Positions 63,016 through 64,000 of a DNA stretch of 64,000 nucleotides are shown in pieces (position 1 is the first letter of the stretch; each line of letters starts with the position of its first letter). The translations under genes were made by a program, and so were the position numbers. Source of the DNA: Rhodanobacter glycinis (GTDB taxonomy: Bacteria > Pseudomonadota > Gammaproteobacteria > Xanthomonadales > Rhodanobacteraceae); NCBI RefSeq assembly GCF_900114325.1, contig NZ_FOSR01000010.1:1-64000 (forward strand). The letters run 5' to 3'. Under the pieces are notes generated by a model. That model was given only the letters and a program-made list of their open reading frames with translations, did no database searches and was not told the origin of the DNA.

Positions 63016-64000
63016 AGAGGTTGCTGGCGCACGAAGACCTGATGACCACCTTCAGTCGGGTGCATTTCATCGGCATCGGTGGCGTGGGCATGAGCGGCAT
63101 CGCCGAAGTGCTGCACAACCTGGGTTATGCCGTGTCCGGTTCGGACAAGGCGAATTCGCCGACCGCGCAGCGACTGGCGGGCCTGGGCATCGACGTTCGC
63201 ATCGGCCATGAAGCGGCGCACGTGGCAGGCGCCGAGGTGGTCGTCACGTCCAGCGCGATCAAGGCCGACAACCCCGAGTTGATGGCGGCGCGCGACGCGC
63301 GCATCCCGGTGATTCCGCGCGCGGAAATGCTCGGCGAGCTGATGCGCTTCCGTCGCGGCATCGCCATCGCCGGCACCCACGGCAAGACCACCACGACCAG
63401 CCTGGTCGCCAGCGTGCTGGCCGAGGCGAATTACGATCCCACGTTTGTCATCGGCGGCCAGCTCAACGCGGCCGGCGCCAATGCACGGCTGGGCACCGGG
63501 CAGTACCTGGTGGCCGAGGCGGACGAGTCCGATGGCTCGTTCCTGCTGCTGTCGCCGGTGATCGCCGCGATCACCAACATCGACGCGGATCACCTGGAGA
63601 ACTACCACGGCGACTTCGCCGAGGTGAAGAAAGCCTTCGCCGATTTCCTGCACCGGCTGCCGTTCTACGGCCTGGCCGTGCTGTGCATCGACGACGCGGA
63701 AGTGGCCCGGCTGGCGCGGGACACCACGCGCCGGGTGATGACCTACGGCATCGAATCGACCGATGCCGACGTGCGCGCGCTGAACCTGCGCCAGTCCGGC
63801 TTCGAGATGCATTTCGACCTGCAATTGCCCGGTCGCGAGGAAACCTTGCCGGTGACGCTGAACCTGCCCGGCCGCCATAACGTGCTGAACGCGCTGGCCG
63901 CCGCCAGCATCGGCTGGCAGCTCGGCGTGCAGCCCGAGGCGATCGCGCATGCGCTGGCAAGTTTCGAGGGCGTGGGCCGCCGTTTCCATCGTCGCGGCGA
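63012..64000 (+). CDS. murC: UDP-MurNAc:L-alanine ligase, 3' end beyond the window
   Basis: First 329 or so codons of MurC, cut by the window end (the family is about 460-490 aa). Seen: [17 protein letters not shown] at the N-terminal Rossmann domain, [10 protein letters not shown], the P-loop [28 protein letters not shown] and the [10 protein letters not shown] motif that marks MurC. Adds L-Ala to UDP-MurNAc in the cytoplasm. Starts inside the murG stop codon. Confidence 0.96.
   Translation, partial: MKRLLAHEDLMTTFSRVHFIGIGGVGMSGIAEVLHNLGYAVSGSDKANSPTAQRLAGLGIDVRIGHEAAHVAGAEVVVTSSAIKADNPELMAARDARIPVIPRAEMLGELMRFRRGIAIAGTHGKTTTTSLVASVLAEANYDPTFVIGGQLNAAGANARLGTGQYLVAEADESDGSFLLLSPVIAAITNIDADHLENYHGDFAEVKKAFADFLHRLPFYGLAVLCIDDAEVARLARDTTRRVMTYGIESTDADVRALNLRQSGFEMHFDLQLPGREETLPVTLNLPGRHNVLNALAAASIGWQLGVQPEAIAHALASFEGVGRRFHRRG

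Overview
The window is a chromosomal segment of a GC-rich gammaproteobacterium. Gene content and order point to the order Xanthomonadales (Lysobacterales), most likely the Rhodanobacteraceae (Rhodanobacter/Dyella type). The evidence is a dcw cell-division cluster with no murD between mraY and ftsW, a metX-metB-hom operon behind a SAM riboswitch, an rsmI-lpoA-yraN neighbourhood, and pyrimidine/purine hairpin repeats between genes. The genus is inference from protein flavour and synteny. I see no insertion sequence, prophage, CRISPR array or tRNA gene; apart from a few short intergenic repeats this is core chromosome.

Layout. 0-0.3 kb: 5S rRNA at the end of an rRNA operon. 0.5-12.5 kb: sulfur amino acid genes (a cysteine-synthase-like enzyme divergent from metX-metB-hom; metF; ahcY) with an amino acid permease, ilvE and a GST gene broken by an in-frame TGA. 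12.5-13 kb: a non-coding stretch with an SAH riboswitch, a MITE-like inverted-repeat element and a second repeat. 13-16.6 kb: PEP carboxylase and an aldo/keto reductase. 16.8-30 kb: an ABC efflux module (adaptor, ATPase, three large MacB/FtsX permeases, one unknown membrane-anchored protein) followed by an NtrC/NtrY-like two-component pair. 30-36.6 kb: a GIY-YIG protein, a GST, a secreted aminopeptidase, Uup and a D,D-carboxypeptidase. 36.6-40.8 kb: metK and metE. 40.9-49.1 kb: a bifunctional acyltransferase (ornithine-lipid type), a frameshifted LpxH-like phosphoesterase, an SGNH hydrolase, dusB, a TPR-GGDEF protein, a nucleoside transporter and a UDG-like protein. 49.2-53 kb: yraN, lpoA, rsmI and RNase P RNA. 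53.1-64 kb: the dcw cluster from mraZ into murC, cut by the window end.

The strongest theme is methionine/SAM metabolism. The activated-methyl cycle and methionine biosynthesis (hom, metX, metB, metF, metE, metK, ahcY) lie within about 40 kb and are read by three metabolite-sensing RNAs: SAM-I before metX, SAH before ahcY and adenosylcobalamin before metE. Two DNA-level signals add to this. A 26-bp palindrome is shared by the metF, metK and metE leaders, and in metE it sits inside the P2 arm of the cobalamin riboswitch. A MetJ-like array of 8-bp boxes sits at the metX and metE promoters. The layering of DNA operators and riboswitches is the most interesting feature I found.

The efflux module and its two-component system look like one transport-and-sensing unit of a type seen in Xanthomonadales and Bacteroidetes. 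Its regulator has a degenerate sigma-54 contact loop. Two genes appear disrupted: the GST at 9.9 kb by a nonsense codon and the LpxH-like gene at 43.1 kb by a frameshift. Coordinates of RNA ends, promoters and operators were read by eye.
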